A program made the translations under genes and the position numbers. From Candidatus Omnitrophota bacterium (GTDB lineage: Bacteria > Omnitrophota > Gorgyraeia > Duberdicusellales > 4484-171), in assembly GCA_021735405.1 (NCBI GenBank), contig JAIPHC010000005.1, forward strand, positions 1 to 32,156: 32,156 bases of DNA, given 5' to 3'. Every line of letters starts with the position of its first letter. The first letter of the stretch is position 1. Below are positions 1 through 8,733 of the stretch, piece after piece. The notes under the pieces were generated by a model. The model was not told the DNA's origin and did no database searches. It saw only the letters and a program-made list of their open reading frames with translations.

Positions 1-1767
1 AAGCAACCCTCGCACTGAATTCCCTATATATATTTTATCTGCCTCTTTTAAGTCTTTTAGATAAAGCTTTTTTTCAAAGGCTTTCTTTTCCTTGATTAAA
101 TGCTTTCTCAAAACTCCCTCCAGAAGGCCGCAGGAGACAGGCGGGGTAAGAAGTTTTTTCTTTTTTTCCAAAAATATATTTGTAATTGTTCCTTCAGTAA
201 CTTCTTTGAATTTGTTTAAAAAAATAGTTTCAAAAAACCCTTCTTTTTGAGCCTTTTTTCTTTCCCGGTCATAAAAACTTCGATTGGTTGTTTTATGGTA
301 AAGAAAAATATCGTTAGGGTCAATTGTTTGAGAATTTATTTTAACCTTAACTGGCTGCCGTGTTTTTTCCAATCTTGCCGCAAAAGAATCGATTTTGCCT
401 TTTGAATCAACTAAAAGCCTGATTTTAATATCTTTTTTTTTGCCTTTTACTTTCTTTTCTAACTCTTTTTTTATCTTATCTTGATAAAAAGGAAATGAAA
501 AATAAGCAGATGACCTTTTAAGCCTCGCTAAATGCAGGTCAAGAAGCCAAAAGCCTTTGTCTTGCGACCACAATATAGTTTCAACCAACTTTAAGGATTT
601 CTTGGGTTTAATAAAAAAATCTGCCTTAAGCAGGGCTTCGCGGTATTCTGAGTTTTTTTTAGAATCATATAAAATCCCGCCTCCCACACCCAGTTCGCCT
701 CTTTCTTTTTCCAACTGAACAGTCCTTATCGCTACATTAAAACAACTTTTCCTTTTGGGAGCGATATACCCGATTGAACCCGTATAGGCGCGGCGCGGTT
801 CTTTTTCCAATTCTTTAATTATCTCCATTGTTTTAATTTTGGGGGCGCCGGTTACCGAGCCACAGGGAAAAAGCGAAGAAAAGATGTCTTTTAAGTTTTT
901 CCTCTTATCCAGTTTTGCTTCGACCGTAGATGTCATTTGATAAAGAGTCTTATGCTTTTCTACGCTAAAAAGAGCCGGCACAGACACCTCGGTCGAAATT
1001 CTTCCCAAATCATTGCGCAAAAGATCGGTAATCATAACATTTTCGGCTTGCGTTTTTTTGCTGCTGGCAAGTTTATTTTTTTCCTTTTTATCTTTGGAGT
1101 GATTTGCCCCGCGCGCGGCTGTCCCTTTCATCGGCCTGGTTGTAATTTTTTTCCCGTCGCTTCTAATAAACAGTTCCGGAGAAAAAGAAAGTAAAGATTC
1201 ATTTTCGCTAGGCCTTACCAAAGCTGTATAGGGAGTCGGCTGGCTATTGCGCAAATAGCTATAAAGCGTAACCGGATTGCCTTGAAAATCAAATTTGATC
1301 TTAAAAGTAAAATTAACCTGGTAGCTAAAACCCTCTTTTAAAAAATACTTGATTTTTTCTACTTTTTTTATATATTCGTTTTTACTTATATTTGCTTTAA
1401 AATTTTTAACAAAAGGGTATTTACCCTGCTGATAAGGCGGGTTTTCTAATTCTACTTTGTCGGGAGCCGCGGTAACCAGAAACCATGCTAAAGGAAAATC
1501 ATTTTTTTCTTGCAGCTTGCCTAAAGCGCCCTCTAGATAATAACCGAATTCGTAACAAAAATACCCTGCCAGCCAAAAACCCTTTTTTAAATAATTTTCT
1601 ATTTTTTCAAAAAAAAGTTCGGTTGAATCATTATGTTTGAAGGTAAGGATGTCGATAGCATCAGAAAAAAGAAACGACTTGCGATTTTCCCCGTCTTTTT
1701 TTGCTGTATCCAAAAAAACATAAGGCGGTTTTAACTTAGACAATTTTTCCAAAGATAAAAATAACAT
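1..1767 (-). CDS. pabB: Aminodeoxychorismate synthase component I fused to aminodeoxychorismate lyase-like domain (PabB-PabC fusion), 3' end truncated by window edge
   Basis: Manual minus-strand translation from ATG at 1767 is open to base 1. It contains PabB-like segments (TRPMKGTAARG, DLLRNDLGRIS, FPCGSVTGAPKIKTMEII, YTGSIGYIAP) followed by a class IV aminotransferase-like C-terminus (EVTEGTITNIFLEK ... IYIGNSVRGLL). It is absent from the ORF track because no stop lies in the window. Confidence 0.9.
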   Translation of the reverse strand, partial: MLFLSLEKLSKLKPPYVFLDTAKKDGENRKSFLFSDAIDILTFKHNDSTELFFEKIENYLKKGFWLAGYFCYEFGYYLEGALGKLQEKNDFPLAWFLVTAAPDKVELENPPYQQGKYPFVKNFKANISKNEYIKKVEKIKYFLKEGFSYQVNFTFKIKFDFQGNPVTLYSYLRNSQPTPYTALVRPSENESLLSFSPELFIRSDGKKITTRPMKGTAARGANHSKDKKEKNKLASSKKTQAENVMITDLLRNDLGRISTEVSVPALFSVEKHKTLYQMTSTVEAKLDKRKNLKDIFSSLFPCGSVTGAPKIKTMEIIKELEKEPRRAYTGSIGYIAPKRKSCFNVAIRTVQLEKERGELGVGGGILYDSKKNSEYREALLKADFFIKPKKSLKLVETILWSQDKGFWLLDLHLARLKRSSAYFSFPFYQDKIKKELEKKVKGKKKDIKIRLLVDSKGKIDSFAARLEKTRQPVKVKINSQTIDPNDIFLYHKTTNRSFYDRERKKAQKEGFFETIFLNKFKEVTEGTITNIFLEKKKKLLTPPVSCGLLEGVLRKHLIKEKKAFEKKLYLKDLKEADKIYIGNSVRGLL

Positions 1768-1780
1768 ACAATTCTAGTCC

Positions 1781-1869
1781 TTTTTGTCCACCTCGTAGGT
1801 GGACAATAGGTGGACAAAATTAGGCCTTGCCTGGCTTGCTTTTTTTCATTCCACCTACGAGGTGGAATG
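1781..1869. repeat. Paired palindromes CCACCTCGTAGGTGG and its inverted copy
   Basis: GTCCACCTcgtAGGTGGAC (1786-1804), an extra AGGTGGACAAAA (1808-1819), and CATTCCACCTacgAGGTGGAATG (1847-1869). Confidence 0.85.
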
Positions 1870-1871
1870 GT

Positions 1872-2672
1872 TCATTTTTGGCAATTAGGGCAAAAACAAG
1901 TTCCTCTTCCTGCTATAGTTGTTTTTTTAAGTGGTTTCTTGCAGATGGGGCATGGTTGATTTTTTTTCCCGTAGACTTTAAGCCTTTTTTCCATGCCTCC
2001 AGCTTGGCCTTCTAAGTTTCTATAAGAATCAACCGAAGATCCTCTGTATTTTATCGCCTCAGCTAATACTGCTTTAAGTTTTTCATAAAGCTTATCCTTT
2101 TCTTTGACAGTTAAACTCGTTGCGCTCCGGCGCGGATCTATCTTAGCTAAAAATAAAGCTTCTTGAGCATAAATATTACCAACTCCGGCAATAAAATTTT
2201 GGTTCATGATTAAAGACTTAACATTTGCCTTCCTGCGCTTTAGCATTTGCTTGAATTGATTAGAGGTTAGCTGAAAAATTTCCGGGCCCAGCCTTTGTAA
2301 AAAATTCAAGTCTTTGTATTCCTTCCTCAGCCGCAGGTGCCCCAGAAGGCGGGAATCCATATAATTAAGAAAATTTCCGTCTGAAATTTTAAATAAAACT
2401 CTTGCTTTGGGTTCTTCTTTCCCGTATCTAAGCCAGCCGGTTATCCTTAAGTGAATAATTAAAAAACAGCCTGGTTGTAATTTAAAAATTAAAAGTTTGC
2501 CTTTTCTTATTATTTTTTCTATTTTCTTGCCGATAATTTCTTTTTTGAATTTGGCAACCGAAGGTTCTTTTATTACTCTGGATTTTTTAATTTTCAACCC
2601 AACAATTTTTTTTCCTGCTACTTTCTTTTCTAAATCTTTTTGTATAGTTGCAACTTCCGGTAATTCGGGCAT
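1872..2672 (-). CDS. mutM: Formamidopyrimidine-DNA glycosylase (Fpg/MutM)
   Basis: N-terminal MPELPEV catalytic motif, GVGNIYAQEALF, and C-terminal zinc finger CPICKKPL...GRGTCFCPNCQK. Confidence 0.97.
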   Translation of the reverse strand: MPELPEVATIQKDLEKKVAGKKIVGLKIKKSRVIKEPSVAKFKKEIIGKKIEKIIRKGKLLIFKLQPGCFLIIHLRITGWLRYGKEEPKARVLFKISDGNFLNYMDSRLLGHLRLRKEYKDLNFLQRLGPEIFQLTSNQFKQMLKRRKANVKSLIMNQNFIAGVGNIYAQEALFLAKIDPRRSATSLTVKEKDKLYEKLKAVLAEAIKYRGSSVDSYRNLEGQAGGMEKRLKVYGKKNQPCPICKKPLKKTTIAGRGTCFCPNCQK

Positions 2673-2718
2673 CAGCCTCTCCTGATTGACTCAATTCGTT
2701 GCCAGCCAATATCGCTCG

Positions 2719-3117
2719 TTAACATTGATTGATAATCTTTACATAAACTTTCCTGCTTCGGGGCCCGTCGAACTCACAAAAATAAATTCCCTGCCAGGTT
2801 CCCAAAGCAAGTTTTTCCTTTTCAATAATTATCTGCAAATCCGCCCCCAGCAATGAACTTTTTATGTGCGAATCAGAATTGCCTTCCGCATGTAAATAAC
2901 CTTCATCAGCCGGAACTAACCTGTTTAAATAATTAATAATATCTTTTTGAACCGAAGGGTCGGCATTTTCGTTTATAGTCAAAGCGGCTGTGGTGTGAGC
3001 GCAAAAAAGAATACAAACCCCTTCTTTAACTCCCGATTTTTTTACAACTTCTTTTACCTTTAAGCTTATATCCACCAATTCATTTCTTTTTTTCGAATTA
3101 ACGGCAATAGATTCCAT
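2719..3117 (-). CDS. YjbQ/UPF0047 family protein
   Basis: Family-like CAHTTAALTINENADPSVQKDI, HAEGNSDSHIKSSLLG, LGTWQGIYFCEFDGPRSRKVYV. Confidence 0.9.
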   Translation of the reverse strand: MESIAVNSKKRNELVDISLKVKEVVKKSGVKEGVCILFCAHTTAALTINENADPSVQKDIINYLNRLVPADEGYLHAEGNSDSHIKSSLLGADLQIIIEKEKLALGTWQGIYFCEFDGPRSRKVYVKIINQC

Positions 3118-3164
3118 ACCTGCCTCCCGGTTTTGTTAACCCTCTCGGTTGAAAATGGTTTTTA

Positions 3165-3389
3165 TTAAAAAATAATAAAATAACTTATCAACAAAACTAT
3201 CAAAAACAAAATCAGCCAACCAACCCGCTTGCTTTTTTTTCTAACGATTGCGTCTTTGCCGCAGTAATAACAGGAAGTAGCATCTTGAGGAATTGGCTTG
3301 CCGCAATGAGGGCATTTTACTAAATGGTTAAAATCCAAATCTTCTTCTTGCTCGTTTTCCTGGTAATATTGAAAAAATCCTTCGGGCAT
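3165..3389 (-). CDS. Small zinc-ribbon protein with C-terminal transmembrane helix
   Basis: CPHCGKPIPQDATSCYYCGK followed by basic residues and the hydrophobic stretch VGWLILFLIVLLISYFIIF. Confidence 0.7.
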   Translation of the reverse strand: MPEGFFQYYQENEQEEDLDFNHLVKCPHCGKPIPQDATSCYYCGKDAIVRKKSKRVGWLILFLIVLLISYFIIF

Positions 3390-3415
3390 TTTATCTCTCG
3401 GGTTATTATTTATCT

Positions 3416-3928
3416 TTAGGTCAGATTTTTGTGAATCCCATTATACTTTTCGGTTTGTTTAATTTTATAAAAAACAAGCTGAACCAGGCGGGCATTTTCT
3501 TTTATTTCTACTCCAGCCGGATTATGAACCATTAAGATAAATTCTCCTTTCCCTGAGAACCCGGCATCCCAGACGCCATGCTGGGTAAGGCAACCGATTC
3601 GCAATAAAGAGGTCCGGCTAAAAGCCAAAGCAATTAGATCATCGGCTAAATTAACAATCTCATTGGTTTTTACCTTATAAGGCCCGGGGGCCAGGCGCCA
3701 CCAGCCGTACTTATCTTCTTTGTTTTTTTTCTTAACGCTAATTTCTTCTGCCTCAGGGATAACTCTTTCCTTATTTGAAAAATCCAAGGACCCGGTTTTT
3801 GAAAACCTTGAAAGCGTAGCTGCGGTCAAATCAATCCCGTTAGGAGTTAATTGCTTTTCAAGGTTTATGTAACCTTCGACTATTTTTTTTCTTTCGATTA
3901 ACTCTTGGATTTCTTTTTTATTTAACAT
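3416..3928 (-). CDS. dUTPase / dCTP deaminase family protein
   Basis: LTPNGIDLT, FSRTSLLRIG, GVWDAGFSGKGE, NPAGVEIKENARLVQLVFYKI match the dUTPase/Dcd fold motifs. The sequence alone does not settle dUTPase versus deaminase. Confidence 0.85.
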   Translation of the reverse strand: MLNKKEIQELIERKKIVEGYINLEKQLTPNGIDLTAATLSRFSKTGSLDFSNKERVIPEAEEISVKKKNKEDKYGWWRLAPGPYKVKTNEIVNLADDLIALAFSRTSLLRIGCLTQHGVWDAGFSGKGEFILMVHNPAGVEIKENARLVQLVFYKIKQTEKYNGIHKNLT

Positions 3929-4361
3929 CCTCTTTTATCACCTCCACCGCTTGTTCGGGGGTAGCCGCTTCTTTAACTCCTTCTATCTGCCAGCTCCCAA
4001 TCCCAATTACTTTTTTGCCTTCGGATAAAGCAAAACCTATTTCTGAAAGCGTACCGTATTTCCCGCTGACCGCCACTATATAATCTGCTGCCCTAACCAC
4101 CAAAGTATTTCTAATAAAACCAAGGCCGGTGGGTATCTTTACATCCAGATAATTATTTGCTTCCTTGCCGTCATAAGACGGTAAGATTCCAACGGTTAAA
4201 CCTCTTTTATTCTTTGCGCCCCGGCAAGCCGCCTCCATAACCCCCGGCCCGCCTCCGCAAATTAAAATCCATCCATTGCGGGCAATAAGCTCGCCTAGCT
4301 TTTCTGCTATCTGGTAATATTTTTTTAAACAAGTTGAACCGCCAACTACTGCTATATTCAT
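3918..4361 (-). CDS. TIGR00725/LOG-like Rossmann-fold protein
   Basis: CGGGPGVMEAACRGAK, VGILP, VAVSGKYGTLSEIGFALSEGKKVIGIG; overlaps the next gene by 11 nt. Confidence 0.85.
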   Translation of the reverse strand: MNIAVVGGSTCLKKYYQIAEKLGELIARNGWILICGGGPGVMEAACRGAKNKRGLTVGILPSYDGKEANNYLDVKIPTGLGFIRNTLVVRAADYIVAVSGKYGTLSEIGFALSEGKKVIGIGSWQIEGVKEAATPEQAVEVIKEDVK

Positions 4362-4477
4362 GATTATGATTAGTATATGAGTATATGAGTTGATGAGTAT
4401 ATGGGAAAATAATATTCGCTTTCATAAACACTTTTACCCATACACCCATTTACCCATATACACATTAACTTAGAAAT

Positions 4478-4548
4478 GTCCCCGGCAGGATTCGAACCTG
4501 CATTTTTGGCTCCGGAGGCCAACGCTCTATCCATTGAGCTACGGGGAC
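4478..4548 (-). tRNA. tRNA-Arg (CCG)
   Basis: Minus strand GTCCCCG TA GCTCAATGGATAGAGC G TTGGC CTCCGGA GCCAA ... GCAGG TTCGAAT CCTGC CGGGGAC; cloverleaf closes; anticodon CCG; CCA not encoded. Confidence 0.95.
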
Positions 4549-4551
4549 TTT

Positions 4552-5799
4552 TCAAAACAAAGTTAATTGATTTTCTTGGTTATCTTTTCCTTGATTCCCT
4601 TTTCCTTGAAAAACTTTGACTTGGCCGTATTCGCCGTCATAGCCCGGAATAAGCTCAACCTGTTTTTCCCTTACCTTCCTTATACCACTTGCAAGCCGAT
4701 CCGGCAACTTTAAGCTCAGCTCTTCTGGGGAAAGCTTATCGAGCAGTTCAAGTTCCGGCCCGATGTTTGCAACTAAATCCAGGTAAATTTTGGCAACAGT
4801 CTTTGTATTTTTGCCTACCCCTTCAGCCTCGGCAATTATTTCATCTAAAGGCACCAGGCTTTTATACCCTATTGCGCCCTCGGGAACAAAGCCTTCTTCC
4901 CTGTCGGCTAGCTGATTCACCCGGTTTAATACTCCTTTGGTCAGCGGCTTTTTACATAGCGGGCAAATCCCGTTATATTCTTTTGTCTGCTTAGGGTGGA
5001 AACTTTTCTTGCAATTCCGGTGGCCGTCATAATGATACTTTCCTTCCTGAGGGAAAAATTCTATAGTATAAAGAAATTTACTTTTATCCTTTTTTTCCAA
5101 AGCTTCCTTTATCTGCCAATAATTTAGCTCGCAGTCAAACACATTAGCTTCCCTGCCGACGCGGTTAGGAGAATGGGAATCTGAGTTGGATACTAAAGAA
5201 AATTTGTCTAAAGCCGAAACCATCCAGTTCATGGCAGGGTCCGAAGATAAGCCGGTCTCAAGAGCGGTAATATTGTCTCTATATTTTCCGAAAGCTTCTT
5301 CTAATGAATCAAATCCCGAACGCGACCCGAACACCGAAAACCAAGGAGTCCAAATATGAGCCGGAATAAGCATTATCTGGTCGGAAATTCTAAACAATTC
5401 TTCTGCGAGGCGAAAACAGCTAATTCCTAAAATCGGCCTTCCGTCTGAAGCGATATTACCGTAGAAAGAAAGCATTCGATTTATCTCTTTCACAACTTTA
5501 AACGAAGGCGCCAGCAGTAAATTGTGAACTCGGTAGGTTTTACCGCCTTGTGAGTATATACTGGATATTTCTCCGGAGAGAATAAAATTTACCCCCTGAT
5601 ATTGATAAAGCCCGGTTTTTTCTTTTGGCCTAAGGCAGCTTTGCAGCTCCTGGAGCCAGAGATGATGGGTAAAATCCCCTGTGCCTAAAAGATCGACCCC
5701 TTTTCTTTTTGACCATTCAGCAAGATGCTCAAGGTCCATATTTTTAGATGTAGCCCGTGAATATTTCGAATGAATATGAAAATCTGCGATAAATTGCAT
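4552..5799 (-). CDS. PHP-domain endonuclease Q-like protein (often annotated 'DNA helicase UvrD'-like)
   Basis: DFHIHSKYSRATSKNM, GTGDFTHHLW, PAHIWTPWFSVFGS, SNSDSHSPNRVGREANVFD, zinc-finger-like cysteines (C...CPLCKKPL), C-terminal QLTLF. Confidence 0.88.
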   Translation of the reverse strand: MQFIADFHIHSKYSRATSKNMDLEHLAEWSKRKGVDLLGTGDFTHHLWLQELQSCLRPKEKTGLYQYQGVNFILSGEISSIYSQGGKTYRVHNLLLAPSFKVVKEINRMLSFYGNIASDGRPILGISCFRLAEELFRISDQIMLIPAHIWTPWFSVFGSRSGFDSLEEAFGKYRDNITALETGLSSDPAMNWMVSALDKFSLVSNSDSHSPNRVGREANVFDCELNYWQIKEALEKKDKSKFLYTIEFFPQEGKYHYDGHRNCKKSFHPKQTKEYNGICPLCKKPLTKGVLNRVNQLADREEGFVPEGAIGYKSLVPLDEIIAEAEGVGKNTKTVAKIYLDLVANIGPELELLDKLSPEELSLKLPDRLASGIRKVREKQVELIPGYDGEYGQVKVFQGKGNQGKDNQENQLTLF

Positions 5800-5803
5800 C
5801 TGA

Positions 5804-7078
5804 CTAAATAAACCTTCCTTTATAAAAAACCCTCTCGATTTTTCCTTTTAGCTTCCTTCCTAAAAAACAAGAGTTTTTTGATTTAGAAAAAAAATTGTTT
5901 TTTTCGACCACCCACTCTTTTTTAGGGTCGAAAACTATAAGTTCAGCTTTTCTGCCTTCTTTAATCTCTGGTTCGGGTATTTTCAAAACTTCGGCCGGCT
6001 TAGCTGTAAACTTATTAACTAAATCCGGCCAATCCAAGAATTTTACCTCTATTAACTCTGTAACCGCAACCGCTAATTCAGTTTCCAACCCAATTGTTCC
6101 GAATTCAGCTCTTTCGAATTCTATGTCTTTTTCATTTTCGGTATGAGGAGCATGATCGGAAGCAATCAAATCAATAACACCTTCTCTTAAAGCTTGTTTA
6201 ATGGCTAAAGCGTCATCCCGGCTTCGCAAGGGCGGATTAATTTTTTTATTAGTATCAAAATCCCAAAGGTCTTCTTCGGATAAAGAAAAATAGTGCGGCG
6301 CGGTTTCTGCGCTGACCCTAACGCCTCTTTTTTTAGCTTGAGAAATAATCTCAACCGATTCTTTGCAGCTTAGATGAGCAATATGTATTCTCGCTTCTGC
6401 CTCTTCTGCCAGCCTTATATCTCTGGCTACTCTCTCAAACTCTGCTGATTTCGGTATCCCCCGCAACCCTAAACAGGTAGAACTAAAACCTAAATTAAGC
6501 ACACCCTTTTTCGATAACGACCTGTCCTCGCTGTGGCAAATTACAATAATATCATTTTTTTTAGCTTGCTCAAAGGCTTTAAGCATTAATTGGCTGTCGT
6601 CTACCGAACTGCCGTCATCGGTTATTGCCTTTACCCCTTCTTGGGCCAAGCCTTCTATATCAACAAGTTTTTTACCCTTTCTGCCTTCGGTTATTGCTGC
6701 TGAAATCAATACATTGGAATGAGCTTTTTCTTTAAGCTTTTCTTTAAGCAGCTTTACGGCTTCCCGGGAATCTATAGCCGGTTCTGTATTCGGCATAGCC
6801 AAAATAGTGGCAGCCCCTCCGGCTAAAGCCGCCTTAGTTCCGGTTTCGATAGTTTCTTTATCCTCTCTGCCCGGTTCACGTAAATGCACATGCATATCTA
6901 TAAGGGTTGGCATTATTATTTTCCCTGCTGCGTTAATCTCTTTTTCTATCCCCTCACAGCTTATCTGCGGCGCTATTTTTGCTATTTTCCCTTTATCGAT
7001 TAAAATATCGGCTACTCTCGGCTTCCTTTCTTTAGAATTGACTATTTTTCCTTTTTTAATTAATATCTTCATAAACAA
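5804..7078 (-). CDS. pyrC: Dihydroorotase
   Basis: DMHVHLREPGREDKETIETGTKAALAGG, AMPNTEP, IASDHAPHT. ORF M at 7078; likely start MKILIKKGK two codons in. Confidence 0.96.
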   Translation of the reverse strand: MFMKILIKKGKIVNSKERKPRVADILIDKGKIAKIAPQISCEGIEKEINAAGKIIMPTLIDMHVHLREPGREDKETIETGTKAALAGGAATILAMPNTEPAIDSREAVKLLKEKLKEKAHSNVLISAAITEGRKGKKLVDIEGLAQEGVKAITDDGSSVDDSQLMLKAFEQAKKNDIIVICHSEDRSLSKKGVLNLGFSSTCLGLRGIPKSAEFERVARDIRLAEEAEARIHIAHLSCKESVEIISQAKKRGVRVSAETAPHYFSLSEEDLWDFDTNKKINPPLRSRDDALAIKQALREGVIDLIASDHAPHTENEKDIEFERAEFGTIGLETELAVAVTELIEVKFLDWPDLVNKFTAKPAEVLKIPEPEIKEGRKAELIVFDPKKEWVVEKNNFFSKSKNSCFLGRKLKGKIERVFYKGRFI

Positions 7079-7087
7079 ACTCCAAAA

Positions 7088-8080
7088 CTATATACCAACA
7101 TCTTTATTCTTAGCTCCCGCAACAAGATATAAAGCAGCCATCCGGACCGCAATCCCGTTGGTTACTTGTTCTAAAATAACCGAGTTCGGCCCGTCTGCCA
7201 CTTGAGAGGATATCTCGACTCCTCTATTAATCGGGCCCGGGTGCATAACCAATATATCTTTATTGGTTTTTTCGATTCTTTTTTGAGTAATTCCGTATTT
7301 TTTAAAATATTCTAATTTTTGCGGAAAAGCTGAAAGTTGGTCTCTTTCGAATTGCATCCTCAAAACATTTACCGCATCAGATTGGGACAAAGCCTCGTCT
7401 ATATCCGGAATTATCGAAACGCCCATTTTTTCGACTTCCGGAGGGATAAGTATCTCCGGAGCGCAAACTATTACTTTTGCTCCCAGCTTAGTCAATCCCC
7501 AAATATTTGAACGCGCTACCCGTGAATGCGCGATATCTCCCACAATGGTTACGGTTAATCCTTTAATTTTTCCTTTCTTTTCTCCTAAAGTAAAGATATC
7601 CAGCAAGGCTTGGGTCGGATGCTCATGCCATCCGTCTCCGGCATTAACCACGCTTATATTTACGTGGCGGGAAAGCATGGCCGCTGCTCCGGCCGCATTA
7701 TGCCTGACTACAATTATATCTGCTTTTAAAGCTTCGATATTTCTGCCGGTATCGTTAAGAGTTTCGCTTTTACGTACGCTTGAATATTCAGTTGCTATAT
7801 TTATTACGTCTGCCGAAAGCCTTTTAGCCGCTACCTCAAAAGAAACTCTGGTTCTTGTCGAAGGTTCATAAAATAAATTAACTATGGTTTTACCGCGTAA
7901 AGCCGGGACTTTTTTAATCTGGCGGGTAGTAACCTCTTTAAAAGAGGCGGCTGTTTGAAGTAAATTTTCTATCTCTTTTTTACTTAGCTCCCTTAAGCCC
8001 AATAAATCTTTCTTGCGCCATTTTTTAAAATCTTTATTTTTTTTAGCTGCTTTTTCCATAAATGATCTAAGCGGGTTCAC
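7088..8080 (-). CDS. pyrB: Aspartate carbamoyltransferase catalytic subunit
   Basis: FYEPSTRTRVSFEVAAKRL, HPTQALLDIFT, VMHPGPINRGVEI. Confidence 0.97.
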   Translation of the reverse strand: MNPLRSFMEKAAKKNKDFKKWRKKDLLGLRELSKKEIENLLQTAASFKEVTTRQIKKVPALRGKTIVNLFYEPSTRTRVSFEVAAKRLSADVINIATEYSSVRKSETLNDTGRNIEALKADIIVVRHNAAGAAAMLSRHVNISVVNAGDGWHEHPTQALLDIFTLGEKKGKIKGLTVTIVGDIAHSRVARSNIWGLTKLGAKVIVCAPEILIPPEVEKMGVSIIPDIDEALSQSDAVNVLRMQFERDQLSAFPQKLEYFKKYGITQKRIEKTNKDILVMHPGPINRGVEISSQVADGPNSVILEQVTNGIAVRMAALYLVAGAKNKDVGI

Positions 8081-8622
8081 TTCCCCCGCAATACCACCTT
8101 ATCTTCTGAGTCTATCTCCTTTAACTTCACCTCAACAATCTGGCCTCTGGCAGTAGGAATATTTTTGCCGGCAAAATCAGCCCTAAAGGGGAGCTCCCTG
8201 TGGCCCCTGTCAATTAAGGTTAAAAACCGAATTTTTTCCGGCCGGCCAAAATCCATAATTTGATCTAAAGCGGCTCTTACGGTCCTGCCGGTAAACAAAA
8301 CATCGTCGATTAAAATAATTACTTTTTGATAAATATCAAAACCGATTATAGTCTTTTTAACTATCGGTTTTGGCCCGATAACGGTTAAATCATCCCTATA
8401 AAAGGTAATGTCTAATTCCCCCAGAGGCAGGTCGGCTCGGCTTATATCCTTAATTATCTTTTTTATTCTTTTAGCTAAAGGAACTCCTCGGGTTTGGATC
8501 CCCACTAAAGCTAACTTGGCTGGATCGGGATTTTTTTCTAAAATCTGGTGAGAAAGCCTTTTTAAGCTTCTTTCGATATCTTGGGAAGTTAAAATTATCT
8601 TTTCTTGTTTGTCTTTTTTCAT
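8077..8622 (-). CDS. pyrR: PyrR (pyrimidine operon regulator / uracil phosphoribosyltransferase family)
   Basis: LVGIQTRGVPLAKRI, VILIDDVLFTGRTVRAALDQIMDFGRP, LIDRGHRELPFRADFAGKNIPT; overlaps pyrB start by 4 nt. Confidence 0.96.
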   Translation of the reverse strand: MKKDKQEKIILTSQDIERSLKRLSHQILEKNPDPAKLALVGIQTRGVPLAKRIKKIIKDISRADLPLGELDITFYRDDLTVIGPKPIVKKTIIGFDIYQKVIILIDDVLFTGRTVRAALDQIMDFGRPEKIRFLTLIDRGHRELPFRADFAGKNIPTARGQIVEVKLKEIDSEDKVVLRGK

Positions 8623-8633
8623 AATAATCCTTC

Positions 8634-8651
8634 CTGGCCTCGCCGAACCAG
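8634..8651 (-). promoter_or_regulatory. Candidate PyrR-binding hairpin in the pyrR leader, overlapping the Shine-Dalgarno
   Basis: Minus strand CTGGTTCGGCGAGGCCAG: CTGG/CCAG stem with TTCGGCGAGG loop; resembles PyrR-binding consensus ARUCCNGNGAGGYU; SD-like AGGAAGG (8630-8636) overlaps the 3' arm; ATG at 8622. Confidence 0.45.
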
Positions 8652-8733
8652 TTTAAAGGTTATTTAATACTATTATCTCTGCCCCTGCCTGTCAAGGATA
8701 AAAAGTTAAACTCTCATTAAATCTAACTACTTT

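Noticed and set aside
937-1194. 85-aa plus-strand ORF
   Set aside because: Antisense to the pabB/pabC fusion, which is strongly supported by conserved motifs.
4207-4449. 80-aa minus ORF overlapping the LOG-like gene
   Set aside because: Alternate frame of the well-supported 3918-4361 gene; no recognisable domain.
4370-4555. ORF MKSPRSSMDRALASGAKNAGSNPAGD... (minus)
   Set aside because: It is a translation through tRNA-Arg; this peptide is a typical spurious product of reading a tRNA gene as protein.
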